Assembly (NCBI GenBank): GCA_020634165.1
Contig: JACKCF010000004.1
Span: 62,001-126,000 of the forward strand
Source of the DNA: Anaerolineaceae bacterium
GTDB lineage: Bacteria > Chloroflexota > Anaerolineae > Aggregatilineales > Phototrophicaceae
DNA: 64,000 nt
Direction of reading: 5' to 3'
Positions 34,902 to 44,054 of the stretch are shown piece after piece; positions within the stretch are counted from its first letter, which is position 1, and each line of letters begins with the position of its first letter. Position numbers and translations under genes: made by a program. The notes under the pieces were generated by a model. The model did not search any database and had not been told where the DNA came from. It saw nothing but the letters and a program-made list of their open reading frames with translations.

Positions 34902-35017
34902 TTGACCCTCAAAGCTTTGTGGCATTTTTCACAGTATAGAGGATTTGCGGGGGATCATCTAGCGCGGATGCAGTCCATGAGGCGCGCCAAAATCATATAC
35001 TCATCGACCTATAAGCT

Positions 35018-35036
35018 GGCTACGGAAAATGTAGCC
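35018..35036. other. Hairpin after the 35045 gene
   Basis: GGCTAC and GTAGCC enclose 7 bases. It lies just past the stop of the minus-strand gene at 35045 and lacks a T tract, so it is only a weak terminator candidate. Confidence 0.35.
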
Positions 35037-35044
35037 CTAAACCA

Positions 35045-35434
35045 CTATTTTTCTCGATTGAGTTGGCCAATGGCCTGGTGCGCCGCTGCCATCGTTTCAA
35101 CAAAGATATATTCCAGATAGCCGCCATAGACCTGATAATACGATTCGGCTGTTTCCATCTGTTGTTTGAAGGCCGCATCAGCGCCGAGGAAGATGTATCG
35201 GCCCAGATTCGGGGTGGCATCGGCATAGGCATCAGCCAGCAAATCAAACATATCCATCGGCATCGGCCCCGCCTGGCGCAAGTCGATGAGCAGATCGACA
35301 GTATGTTTGACCGACAAGAAACCATATTCGAGTTCGTCATCCACCAGGGCGAACTGCTGCCAGTCCCAGGGTGTTGAAAAAGCGAGCACCAACGCCTGTT
35401 TGTCTTCGTTATACCAGCGCACGGTAACGCTCAT
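35045..35434 (-). CDS. Hypothetical protein, possible STAS-like fold
   Basis: A 129-residue soluble protein of no family I can name. It starts MSVTVRWYNEDKQALVLAFS after GAGGGG, and its alternating strands and helices ('HTVDLLIDLRQAGPMPMDMFDLLADAY', two parts) resemble STAS/SpoIIAA-like modules, which often carry a similar 'VDLLIDLR' strand. It is a single gene on the minus strand, divergent from the DapA-like gene. Function unknown. Confidence 0.6.
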   Translation of the reverse strand: MSVTVRWYNEDKQALVLAFSTPWDWQQFALVDDELEYGFLSVKHTVDLLIDLRQAGPMPMDMFDLLADAYADATPNLGRYIFLGADAAFKQQMETAESYYQVYGGYLEYIFVETMAAAHQAIGQLNREK

Positions 35435-35608
35435 GGGAACCCCTCGTCAGATGACTTTTTGTATATGTCTTTAGTACGCAGGCGACACGTAAGTAGTTGC
35501 AAACCGCGCAATTTGATTCCTCCGTTTGGTTACAATGTTCATAGCACGTCTGGTGGCGTTCATGTTAAAGTTGGGCGGCAATGATAGGCATCAACCCAGG
35601 GAATAGCG

Positions 35609-36523
35609 ATGAGTGACACCATTCGGGGCATATTCAATATTCTGGCTACCCCTTTTGACGAAGATGCCGAAGTCGATGTCGCCAGCCTGAAAAACCTCGT
35701 CAATTTTCAGATTGACAAGGGCGCTTATGGGCTCACTATTCTGGGTGTACTCGGAGAAGCCGCCAAACTGAGTATCAATGAGCGCAAGCTGGTAATGGAC
35801 ACCGTTGTTGATACAGTCGATGGTCGCGTGCCCATTGTTGTTGGGACCAGCCACGCCGATCTAGAAACGTGCATTGCATTGAGCCAAGCGGCCTTCGCCA
35901 ACGGGGCGCAAGGTGTCATGATTGCACCCCCTCGAATGGACAATCCGACCGATGATGCTGTGCTGGCGCTGTACAGTGCTATCGCTGAAAAGATTGACGG
36001 TGCCATTGTGGTACAGGACTTCCCGCCAGTGAATGGCGTGATAATGTCGCCAGATTTTCTGGCGCGGCTAGCAGAAGAGGTCCCCAATGCGCGCCATCTT
36101 AAGCTAGAAGACCCGCCGCTGATGCAGAAGATCACGGCGATTCGGGAACGAACCGACAAATATGCCATCTTCGGTGGCCTGGGCGGCATGTTTTTGCTGG
36201 AAGAGCTGGCACGCGGCGCCAGCGGCACGATGACAGGCTTCGCCTTCACGGAAATTCTGGTGGCAATTTTTGACCTGTATACAGCAGGCCAGCAAGCCGA
36301 TGCTCAGGCCATTTTTGACCATTATCTGCCACTCATACGCTATGAAAATCAGCCACAGATCAACCTGACGATTCGGAAAGAGCTGCTGTGGCGACGGGGA
36401 GCGATTGCTTATGGTTCCCCGCGAGAGCCTTTCAACCCCATTGACAGCGGCACCCACCAGGAAATTACATGGTTGCTGGAGCGGGTCAGCATCAGTGACC
36501 CAACGCAACGGATCATCATCTAG
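35609..36523 (+). CDS. DapA/NanA family aldolase-like protein
   Basis: A 304-residue protein of the dihydrodipicolinate synthase family, which makes or breaks a C-C bond through a Schiff base with Lys. Lys165 lies in HLKLEDPP, as expected. The usual GTTGE loop reads GVLGEAAKLS at about 46-55. The catalytic Tyr of the YNxP motif is replaced: the strand reads VVQDFPP at about 134-140. It is therefore unlikely to be the lysine-biosynthetic DapA. The SDR gene 26 bases downstream is in the same operon, which suggests a sugar-acid or related catabolic pathway. Confidence 0.85.
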   Translation: MSDTIRGIFNILATPFDEDAEVDVASLKNLVNFQIDKGAYGLTILGVLGEAAKLSINERKLVMDTVVDTVDGRVPIVVGTSHADLETCIALSQAAFANGAQGVMIAPPRMDNPTDDAVLALYSAIAEKIDGAIVVQDFPPVNGVIMSPDFLARLAEEVPNARHLKLEDPPLMQKITAIRERTDKYAIFGGLGGMFLLEELARGASGTMTGFAFTEILVAIFDLYTAGQQADAQAIFDHYLPLIRYENQPQINLTIRKELLWRRGAIAYGSPREPFNPIDSGTHQEITWLLERVSISDPTQRIII

Positions 36524-36549
36524 CGAACTAATATTTTAAGGAGTGCAAA

Positions 36550-37332
36550 ATGGACCTCGGATTACAGGGAAAAGTCGCGCTGGTCGCGGCATCGAGCAAG
36601 GGATTGGGTTATGGTGTGGCAAAGGCGCTGGCAGCAAACGGGGCGCGCGTTTCTTTATGCAGCCGCACCGAAGCAGATGTCAGACGAGCGGCGGAAACGC
36701 TCGGCAAGGAAACCGATGCCGAGACCCTGGCAACGGCCTGTGATGTGCGCAATCCGCAGGATATTCAGAAGTGGGTTGATGGAACAGTCGCCAAATGGGG
36801 GCATATTGATGCGCTGCTGGTCAATGCGGGTGGCCCTCCAGCCAAGTTGATTAAAGAGATGACTGACGAGGATTGGCAAGCGGCCTTTGAACTCACTCTG
36901 CTCAGTTCGGTGAGAATGATTCGGGCGGCCCTGCCACATATGTCGGCTGGCAGCGCCATCCTGACGGTGACTTCGTCATCCATCAAGGAGCCGATTCCGC
37001 GGCTGGCGCTTTCGACTGTCATGCGTTCCGGCGTGATGGGTCTGGTCAAGACACTGGCCGATGAGTTGGCCGACGATGGCATCCGCGTCAACAACCTGAT
37101 TCCGGGGCGAATTGACACCGACCGTGTCGCACAACTCGACCAGAATACAGCCGAAAAAACAGGTCTTTCGGTCGAGGAAGTACGCAAACGCAACATCGCC
37201 AATATTCCGCTGGGACGATTGGGAACCATCGACGATTTTGGTGCCGCAGGAGCTTTCCTGCTTTCGCCAGCAGCATCTTATATCACAGGCGCAACGCTGC
37301 GCGTTGATGGCGGGGCAATGCGGTCGATTTAG
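36550..37332 (+). CDS. Atypical short-chain dehydrogenase (no catalytic Tyr/Lys)
   Basis: A 260-residue SDR-fold protein, preceded by AAGGAG. The NAD loop reads AASSKGLGYGVA (a variant of TGxxxGxG), VNAGG lies at 91-95 and the C-terminal 'LLSPAASYITGATLRVDGG' is classical. The active-site YxxxK pair is missing: the segment is LSTVMRSG, with Ser155 where Tyr is expected and Arg159 in place of Lys. The same substitution is known in a subgroup of SDRs described as lacking the full catalytic tetrad. It may bind NAD or act by another mechanism. It is operonic with the DapA-like gene. Confidence 0.9.
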   Translation: MDLGLQGKVALVAASSKGLGYGVAKALAANGARVSLCSRTEADVRRAAETLGKETDAETLATACDVRNPQDIQKWVDGTVAKWGHIDALLVNAGGPPAKLIKEMTDEDWQAAFELTLLSSVRMIRAALPHMSAGSAILTVTSSSIKEPIPRLALSTVMRSGVMGLVKTLADELADDGIRVNNLIPGRIDTDRVAQLDQNTAEKTGLSVEEVRKRNIANIPLGRLGTIDDFGAAGAFLLSPAASYITGATLRVDGGAMRSI

Positions 37333-37350
37333 CCTCTCATGAGGTCAGGT

Positions 37351-37977
37351 TCATACCAATAACGTGCGCTTCAGATGTTGTGCCAGCACATCTATACATG
37401 CCTGGATAGCCTGAATCTGCTTTTCTAAAGGCATGCCGGGGGCTTCTTCACTTTCGTCACCGATACCGGGAACGTGGATGAAGCCTGTTGGGATCGTCGT
37501 ATGGCGATCTTCAAAATAGTGGCGAATGCTGTAAAAAACATGGTTGCAGAGATAGGCTCCGGCGTGGTTCGAGAATTTGACGGGAATGCCCTGCTCTTTG
37601 AGTGCCGTGTACATGTCCTCAATTGGCAGCGTGGACCAATAGCCGACAGGTGCATCTGACACAATGGGTTTGCCCTGAATGAGTTCGCCATCATTATCAG
37701 GGATTGAGGCGTCGTTGATATTGACGGCGATGCGCTCCAACGTGATCGCATCACGGTTTTGGGCAACACCCAGCATCAGCACGGCCTGCGGCTCATGACG
37801 TTCAATCAGGTCCATGATCCTGTGAGCCGCCTTCTTGTAATCGACAGGCAGGATCGCTGTAACGAGCTTGACCGGATTTTCCTGCTTGGCAAGGTGTTCT
37901 ACGATTTGCTGTGATGGATTGATCGTGACCTCGCCAAAAGGCTCGAATCCGGTCATAAGTATTTTCGCTTGGGGCAC
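37351..37977 (-). CDS. pcp: Pyroglutamyl-peptidase I
   Basis: A 208-residue cysteine peptidase of family C15 that removes N-terminal pyroglutamate from peptides and proteins. All three catalytic residues fall at their usual positions: Glu81 in LERIAVN, Cys144 in AYLCNHVFY and His168 in GFIHVPG. No signal peptide, so it is cytoplasmic. Length (about 200-215) is normal. It is a single gene, convergent with the SDR gene, 82 bases from the start of the block of secreted proteins to its right. Confidence 0.96.
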   Translation of the reverse strand: MPQAKILMTGFEPFGEVTINPSQQIVEHLAKQENPVKLVTAILPVDYKKAAHRIMDLIERHEPQAVLMLGVAQNRDAITLERIAVNINDASIPDNDGELIQGKPIVSDAPVGYWSTLPIEDMYTALKEQGIPVKFSNHAGAYLCNHVFYSIRHYFEDRHTTIPTGFIHVPGIGDESEEAPGMPLEKQIQAIQACIDVLAQHLKRTLLV

Positions 37978-38003
37978 GAGTCTATCCTAGTGATCGCTAT
38001 AAG

Positions 38004-38013
38004 GGGCATGCCC
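38004..38013. repeat. Palindrome GGGCATGCCC with TA tail
   Basis: A 10-base perfect palindrome flanked AG and TAAAG in the gap between pcp and the SH3 gene, resembling the shortest form of the dispersed palindromes. Confidence 0.4.
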
Positions 38014-38059
38014 TAAAGATACCCCACCTTGTAATGTGGTCCCTAGGACCAATCGCGCT

Positions 38060-39700
38060 TTATCCCACTGGAATAGTCAGATAGCAGATAGGGATGTAGG
38101 ACAAACGCTCGCCACGCACCCGATAAGAGCCTGGTTCGGCGGTCCAGGTTGCACGGAAGATGCGCAGATAACGTTCGTCATCCTCCACTGTTCCGAGCGG
38201 GATCGGATCACTGGCACGGACGCGCAAATAAACCTGATCGTTGAGCACAACGACGCCTGGATCAATACGCGGTGCGGCCAGGGCCTCGCCATAATTGTCA
38301 AATGCTGGCGGCGTGAATTCAAAGGTGATGATCTGGCCAGCACGCAGCGGTCCATTGGTTGGTTCACAGCGCTCTAGCGAAACGGTATTGGTCGCGGGGG
38401 CAAGATTATCACTCACAATCGGGATCGAACCGCAGTCGCCCAATGTATCGACACGAGAAGCACGTATCCAGCTTGATTGGCGCAGGCGATACCAGATATT
38501 GTCGCTGGCATCGGCGATTTGCTGGACGGGATAGACACGCGACCCAGCCAAAATAGGATTCACGACTTCGTAAAAGTCAGCGGGTCCGGCATAAAGCTGG
38601 CTATCGGTGCGGACGATGTAACGGCAGGTGGCATCCGGCGTAGGTGTGGGCGGTGCAGCCTGAGCCGATTCGACCTGCTGCTGCCAGCGATTTGTGGCAG
38701 TCACGATATCATCCTGGCTGATATTGTCTGTGATGGCAAAGCGGCGAGGCAACATATTAAGCGGCAAACCAGCATATTCAAATGCGCCAAATGGCTCAGG
38801 AGCAGAGGCGATTCCCTCGCTCATGCCAATGCGAGCACCAGCAGGCACATAAACCCTATCTGTGTCCTGGCCAGCAATCAGTTCGCCTTCTAGCACATTA
38901 AGCGTAAGCACATCCTCATCGGCAGAAACAAACAGGGTCGCGGCGATTTGCAATGGAACATCATTCAGGGTGAAAGATACATGATGTTCAGGGTGCGGCG
39001 ATTGGATAAGGAGGCCGCTGGGAAGCTGGCCATCGCACAGGCTGGTCGTTTGCCCACGCATATACGCAACCTGGAACGGACGCAAATAGGGTTCGGTGAG
39101 GGTGACGACTTTCAGGGTAGTAACGGAGGCTGGAGCTGTAACGATGGCTGATGAAATCCAGGCGAGATCGTTGCTGTTGGGCACATTGACGCGCAGCCAA
39201 TCACCATTTTCCGTGCGGCCATTGGCGACCAGCGCCCGATTGACGGCTAGTTCCATAATAAGGTCGCCATCTATGGTGGGCGTCGCGCGCAGCTTACCTG
39301 AGCCAGTGAGCGTAACGGTTAGCGTCGGTAAGGGCGAAACATCATTTGTCAACGTCACATCGCCAATTGCCAGCCAGGTCATGGCTGTGCCCTCGTTATC
39401 AGTGACGCTGGCCTGAACCTGCAATTGGGCAACAGCGGGACTCTCGCTGTTCATCATGGTGATAGTCGCGATATCGTTGATGGCCACACGCTGACCTGTC
39501 TGATCGGTCAGGACAGTGCCTTCCCCAGATTGGAAAGTAACATCGCCACCGCCGATACAAGCCTCGTTGCGCTCTGTGCCATAACAGGCAGAACTCGCGC
39601 GGGCCATGGCCAGCAGCACATCCGCCGGACAGGCTGCCTCCTGGGCAACCACACGGAAGGCCATCCCAATCAATAGTAGAAACAATCCCCATTTACGCAT
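38060..39700 (-). CDS. Secreted SH3-type protein
   Basis: A 546-residue exported protein with signal peptide ending VVA|QEAAC. Two segments resemble bacterial SH3 domains: 'GKLRATPTIDGDLIMELAVNRALVANG' (about 150-215) and 'CRYIVRTDSQLYAGPADFYEVVNPILAG' (about 360-425, with 'WYRLRQSSWIRASRV'). Between them lies a region like FecR-type regulators ('VLTLNVLEGELIAGQDTDRVYVPAGARI'). Six or more Cys suggest disulphide bonds. It is divergent from the giant beta-propeller gene and shares with it a 220-base intergenic region, so the two may be co-regulated. Confidence 0.8.
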   Translation of the reverse strand: MRKWGLFLLLIGMAFRVVAQEAACPADVLLAMARASSACYGTERNEACIGGGDVTFQSGEGTVLTDQTGQRVAINDIATITMMNSESPAVAQLQVQASVTDNEGTAMTWLAIGDVTLTNDVSPLPTLTVTLTGSGKLRATPTIDGDLIMELAVNRALVANGRTENGDWLRVNVPNSNDLAWISSAIVTAPASVTTLKVVTLTEPYLRPFQVAYMRGQTTSLCDGQLPSGLLIQSPHPEHHVSFTLNDVPLQIAATLFVSADEDVLTLNVLEGELIAGQDTDRVYVPAGARIGMSEGIASAPEPFGAFEYAGLPLNMLPRRFAITDNISQDDIVTATNRWQQQVESAQAAPPTPTPDATCRYIVRTDSQLYAGPADFYEVVNPILAGSRVYPVQQIADASDNIWYRLRQSSWIRASRVDTLGDCGSIPIVSDNLAPATNTVSLERCEPTNGPLRAGQIITFEFTPPAFDNYGEALAAPRIDPGVVVLNDQVYLRVRASDPIPLGTVEDDERYLRIFRATWTAEPGSYRVRGERLSYIPICYLTIPVG

Positions 39701-39735
39701 TTCACAAGCTTCCTAATTCCTATAAACAGAAGGCG

Positions 39736-39777
39736 CTGCCAGAATCGGCAGAGTGGGCACCACACTATTTGCTGCCC
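39736..39777. other. Inverted repeats in the divergent intergenic region
   Basis: CTGCC/GGCAG (39736-39751, 6-base loop) and GGGCA/TGCCC (39755-39777, followed by CTA) lie between the SH3 gene and the beta-propeller gene. The second resembles the dispersed palindrome family. A -10-like TACAAT lies at 39871-39876 before the start at 39921, but no -35 is clear. Confidence 0.35.
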
Positions 39778-39920
39778 CTATCAGAATCTTACAACGCAAC
39801 CTTACCAGCGTATGGTTGCCATTTGTTGAGCGTAGGGTTGACGTTCAGTTTTCTCCCGTCCTAATAGCCATACAATAGAAGGGAAGCCTGGTCGCAAAAA
39901 TTACCTTTGGAGAACAATCG

Positions 39921-42900
39921 ATGCGACGATTCCTCATACCTATTGTGGGGGTAGTGATTTTACTCGCTGTTGGTATCAGCATCGCCCAAAACTCATCACC
40001 ACAGAGTTTTACCGTCTTTCGCCAGTTTGGCACGTTACGTCCAAGAGGCATGATTTATGACCCGAATTACGATCAGTTCGCATGGGTAGACCGTGAAGGT
40101 AGGCTGGTGCTGGCCGATGCGGCGACATATACCCCACGCCACATCCTTTACGAAACAACAGATGCTTTCAATGATTATCAGTTCAGCCATGATGGCCGCT
40201 GGTTAGCGCTGGCTGTCGATGTTCGCATTGAGTTATGGAACACGCAAACCGGCGAACTGACGACCACACTGGAGCCGGAAGGGATTCTACAGGCGCAGGG
40301 GCCGCTGCGGTTTGGCGATGATGATCGTCTGTTGCAGTTCGACAGCCTGGTTCGCGCTCCAGCAGAACTACGCCGCAGTGAAAATGACACCCTGGTGCTA
40401 TCCTGGCTGTGGGATTTACCTGCCGCTCGGCGCGAGTCCTCACCCAGCCTGCCTGGACGCAGCCGCGCGTATGCCTTCTTTGAATATCGCGGTTCCAGTT
40501 TGGTCATGGGAACAGGTGACTATGTTGTGGCGGGTGCACCGGGGCGCCTGATCGTCATGGATGCTGGTGACGAGACAATACCCATCATGATGTCCATAGA
40601 TTCCAATCGTCTGGAACGCGATCCCTTCAATATCTGGACCAGTGCACGCGATCAATATATGTATGTGCTGCCGAAGGGTCGCAATTATCTGGTACAGATC
40701 GACCCAGAAATGGGTGCCACTTTTAATATTCCGGTGGGGCGCGATATTCGGTACAGCACGCTGGATGACGTCGAGGGGCTGGGTTTCAGCAGTTTACATA
40801 CGGTCATTGGCGAGGCGAATTCCCAACAGGATACGCCGTTGATGCGTCTGCTATTGGGCGAAAATTACCTCCCAGGACGCAATTTCTCTGCACAGACGTT
40901 GGTGCTGCTCGATATTCTGGACCCACTTACAGTTCCAGAAGAAGACGCTGGTTTCCTGATCTACCGCTTTGATCGCGACCAAGCCAGTGGTGTGATCGAG
41001 TTCATCAATCCATCCGATATATTGCAATTTGTTCTGCATCCCGATAATCGGCATCTGATGGTACGGCGCACGAATCTGCCCCAACAGATTGAAGTCTACA
41101 ATCTTGAAACAGGTGCGCTGGAACATGTCTATTATCCTGAACGGCCCGATACAGGCGGCCAGCACATCCTGGCATATAACCGTGATGGCAGTGTCATCAC
41201 CAGCGATATGCAGCGCATCGACGCCGTAACGGGCGAAACGCTGTATCACGACCCTAACATCGACTTTGAATCCGGCCAGATTACCTTCACAGAAGACAGT
41301 TCAGGCATTATCAGCCGTGTTTTCAATACCTGGCGCATCTGGGATATTGAATCGCAGAGCCTGGTGCGTGAGAGCACGATCCAGCTAAGAGGCGACGTTA
41401 TCGGCGAGCAAAATGACCTCAGCCGCTATCTGACAGTCTATACCGAAAGCAGCAGCGAAACGGTACTGGTCGAGGCCCCATCAGAGAGTTCAAGTGATGC
41501 AGGTGAAACTGAAACATCGGAACAATCCGTAGAAGCAACCCCAACGATCACGCCGACAACTGAAGATGATGCTAAACAGCAGTCCGTTGAAGGCACGCCA
41601 GAAAACGCCCTTGAAGTGGCGCTCGTCAGCAATACCTACTACGAAATCACGGATATCTGGTCCGGCGAGCGCACTCGCTTCCGTGTGCCAAAACGCGAGA
41701 ACTACGTCGTCGAGCAGGTCATCCCAAGTGCGGACTGGCAGCACTACATTGTGATCTACAGCTATTCCCTGGGTGATTTGTACCTGCGTGAAAGCGAGGT
41801 CATGGTATTTGACTTCGATGGGCGCATGATGGTGCATCTGACTGACAACAATATGCCCTCTTCGCAAGAGCGCCGTTATAGCTGGCTGGATAATGACCGC
41901 ATCGTCATTCGCAGTTCACAGGAATATCAGGCGAATGCAGGCCCCATCCTGGGCGTGGACTATCATGTTTCCGGTTTGCCACAGTGTATGGTGAGCGCCT
42001 ATCCTGATACATGGCAGCAGTTTTTACCCCTGTGGGAGATGTTCAATCTACGGTTTAGCAATGAGCAACTCAGCCGGATCACACAACGCATCTGTCAGAA
42101 TCTACCAGCAGAGGCCGATGCTTTCGTCGAGAGCCTGACACCGACCCCACCGTATTACTACCCTGTTGCTAACAGCGCGGATACCAGCCTGATTGTCGGC
42201 GTTCCTGAATGCCTGACGCGCCGTTTCAGCGAATCCGCATTGGAATATGCCGAGTTGTGGCGCGCAATGTCAACAGGCCTGGATGAAACCGGACTGCGTG
42301 AACTGGAAACGATGCTTTGCGAAGGTTTGCTCAGTTCAGTAAGCCGGATTGAGGCAACAGCCACAAGCGACCCAACCACCCTTGGCGGACCAACCGCAAC
42401 CCCTGTTGAGAGTGCCGCCGGAAGCGTTACACGGGGTAGTAGTACGGTTCCGGGCATTATGGTGATCGATATTTACGATCAAACACGCACGGTTGGCAGT
42501 TATCTGCCTGAGACAGAAACGACGACTATACGTTCACAATTGGGACGGGTCATCGACGAATACGAGGATATCTATAACACACGCCCGGATGGCAACGTCT
42601 ATATCAGCCCCAATGGCGAGTTTATGGCGGTGCAGGATACGCGCGGTTTCGTGACCCTTTACCAGTTGGGCCTGCCACGACCAGACCTGGTGTACGTCAA
42701 TCGCATCACACGTGATGTGCCGCAAACCCCTGTTCGCTCAACGCAGGTCGTTGGGCTGCTGCCGACGGCGACAGAATCCTTGAGTTACCTGAGTGCGCCG
42801 CTGCCAACGCTGACGCCGACTGTCAGCCCAACAGCGCCACCACAGGCAGAAGCCACGTATGCGCTGGAAAATCGCGATGAAGTGGTCGAAGTATGCCCCT

Positions 42901-44054
42901 ATGACCACCTATTCACGCTGGATAATCCGCCACCGGACTTTGCAGCCGAAGGCAGCCTGTTTGTTCAACCAAACTCCGCGCCTGCTATGTGGGTGCTGGA
43001 TGTTGCCAGCGGGTCATATCGTCCTGTGGATACACTGCCATTATGCGGTTATGAAGAAGCATGCGAATTCTCACCAGATGGGGAGTGGATGCTCATCAAT
43101 GGCAATGCGCCGCTGCTCTCCCGTACAGATGGCAGCGACACCCAGACCGTGCTGCCAGATACAGAGCGCCCTGTACTGCGCGTTTCGGCAAATTGGATGC
43201 TCGATTCACGGTTGCAACTGCGATTTGAGCAGTATGACCTTGAGGAAGCATCGCAGCCGCTGGCGTACTATCAGGCGTATGATCCGGCTACGGGTGAATA
43301 TGGCGACATCACGCGCCCATTGGACCCACCGCAGATTTATGAACTGCCAACGACAATCGTCAGTGTGCAGCCTGTCAGCCAGGAATGGGCGCTGGTCTGG
43401 ACGCCGTATGATGGTGCCTATGCGCAGGGCCGCAAGTACTACATGTATCACTATCCGACACAGACTTTTAGCTACTTCCTGCGGACAATTGGCACGTCGC
43501 TGGACAGCACATGGCACCCAACAGGCGATGTGCTTTACTATCGACCGCCCGGCCAGGATGACTGGTTTGTGTTCGACACTACCACGCAGACACACAGCAT
43601 CTGGGGCGAAATCTACAACGGGGAATGGTCGCCTGATGGGACCCTGCGTATGGTCTGGTACAACATCCCTGATGCCAATGAACGCCAGCAGCGGTCGCTC
43701 AACCAGGAGTTACTGCCCAAGCTGCAACTATGGAACAGTCAGACAGGTGAGCTGCGTCGCTACTGCCTGCCGGAAACTGGCCAGCGCACCTTTGGCGGCG
43801 TCCCCCTGCTATGGTCGCCAGATAATCGCTATGTTGCGTTCCGCGTGCAACTGCCGCCTGAAGGTGATGTGTTCCCCGTACCGACTGTCAAATACACACC
43901 GGTACCCACAGCAACGCCGATACCGCCGGAGCAAGTTTACCAGTATCAAACTATGCGAACGCTGGTGCTGGATACGCAAACCGGATCGGTCACTATCCTG
44001 AGCCGAGAAGCAGAAATGGCCTTCGTCTGGGTCGCAGAGGAGGTGACACGATGA
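39921..44054 (+). CDS. Giant secreted beta-propeller protein
   Basis: At 1377 residues this is the largest protein in the window. The signal peptide ends SIA|QNSSP. Repeated units of the type 'F..DGRWLALAV...ELWNTQTGEL' (about 95-115), 'NRDGSVITSDMQRIDAVTGETLY' and 'LLWSPDNRYVAFRV' show a TolB/WD40-like beta-propeller, seemingly two, divided by Ser/Thr/Glu-rich linkers (about 515-560 and 810-840, with PTPTAT-like runs). Cys pairs ('CPYDH', 'LCGYEEACEFSPDG') lie in the second half. No membrane anchor is visible at either end. It is first in a six-gene run and overlaps the next gene by 4 bases (ATGA). Confidence 0.85.
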   Translation: MRRFLIPIVGVVILLAVGISIAQNSSPQSFTVFRQFGTLRPRGMIYDPNYDQFAWVDREGRLVLADAATYTPRHILYETTDAFNDYQFSHDGRWLALAVDVRIELWNTQTGELTTTLEPEGILQAQGPLRFGDDDRLLQFDSLVRAPAELRRSENDTLVLSWLWDLPAARRESSPSLPGRSRAYAFFEYRGSSLVMGTGDYVVAGAPGRLIVMDAGDETIPIMMSIDSNRLERDPFNIWTSARDQYMYVLPKGRNYLVQIDPEMGATFNIPVGRDIRYSTLDDVEGLGFSSLHTVIGEANSQQDTPLMRLLLGENYLPGRNFSAQTLVLLDILDPLTVPEEDAGFLIYRFDRDQASGVIEFINPSDILQFVLHPDNRHLMVRRTNLPQQIEVYNLETGALEHVYYPERPDTGGQHILAYNRDGSVITSDMQRIDAVTGETLYHDPNIDFESGQITFTEDSSGIISRVFNTWRIWDIESQSLVRESTIQLRGDVIGEQNDLSRYLTVYTESSSETVLVEAPSESSSDAGETETSEQSVEATPTITPTTEDDAKQQSVEGTPENALEVALVSNTYYEITDIWSGERTRFRVPKRENYVVEQVIPSADWQHYIVIYSYSLGDLYLRESEVMVFDFDGRMMVHLTDNNMPSSQERRYSWLDNDRIVIRSSQEYQANAGPILGVDYHVSGLPQCMVSAYPDTWQQFLPLWEMFNLRFSNEQLSRITQRICQNLPAEADAFVESLTPTPPYYYPVANSADTSLIVGVPECLTRRFSESALEYAELWRAMSTGLDETGLRELETMLCEGLLSSVSRIEATATSDPTTLGGPTATPVESAAGSVTRGSSTVPGIMVIDIYDQTRTVGSYLPETETTTIRSQLGRVIDEYEDIYNTRPDGNVYISPNGEFMAVQDTRGFVTLYQLGLPRPDLVYVNRITRDVPQTPVRSTQVVGLLPTATESLSYLSAPLPTLTPTVSPTAPPQAEATYALENRDEVVEVCPYDHLFTLDNPPPDFAAEGSLFVQPNSAPAMWVLDVASGSYRPVDTLPLCGYEEACEFSPDGEWMLINGNAPLLSRTDGSDTQTVLPDTERPVLRVSANWMLDSRLQLRFEQYDLEEASQPLAYYQAYDPATGEYGDITRPLDPPQIYELPTTIVSVQPVSQEWALVWTPYDGAYAQGRKYYMYHYPTQTFSYFLRTIGTSLDSTWHPTGDVLYYRPPGQDDWFVFDTTTQTHSIWGEIYNGEWSPDGTLRMVWYNIPDANERQQRSLNQELLPKLQLWNSQTGELRRYCLPETGQRTFGGVPLLWSPDNRYVAFRVQLPPEGDVFPVPTVKYTPVPTATPIPPEQVYQYQTMRTLVLDTQTGSVTILSREAEMAFVWVAEEVTR

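Noticed and set aside
37930..37960. tRNA-like 'GGCTCGAATCC' string
   Set aside because: It lies inside the pcp coding frame and no acceptor or anticodon stem can be formed around it.
37351..37977. Pyroglutamyl peptidase as part of the secreted-protein system
   Set aside because: No signal peptide and opposite strand; a functional link to the N-terminal Gln proteins cannot be supported from sequence alone.
42859..44001. Open frame (380 codons) in another frame of the propeller gene
   Set aside because: Overlaps the coding frame of the propeller protein on the same strand, and its translation is rich in Trp, Cys, Arg and Met without a domain.
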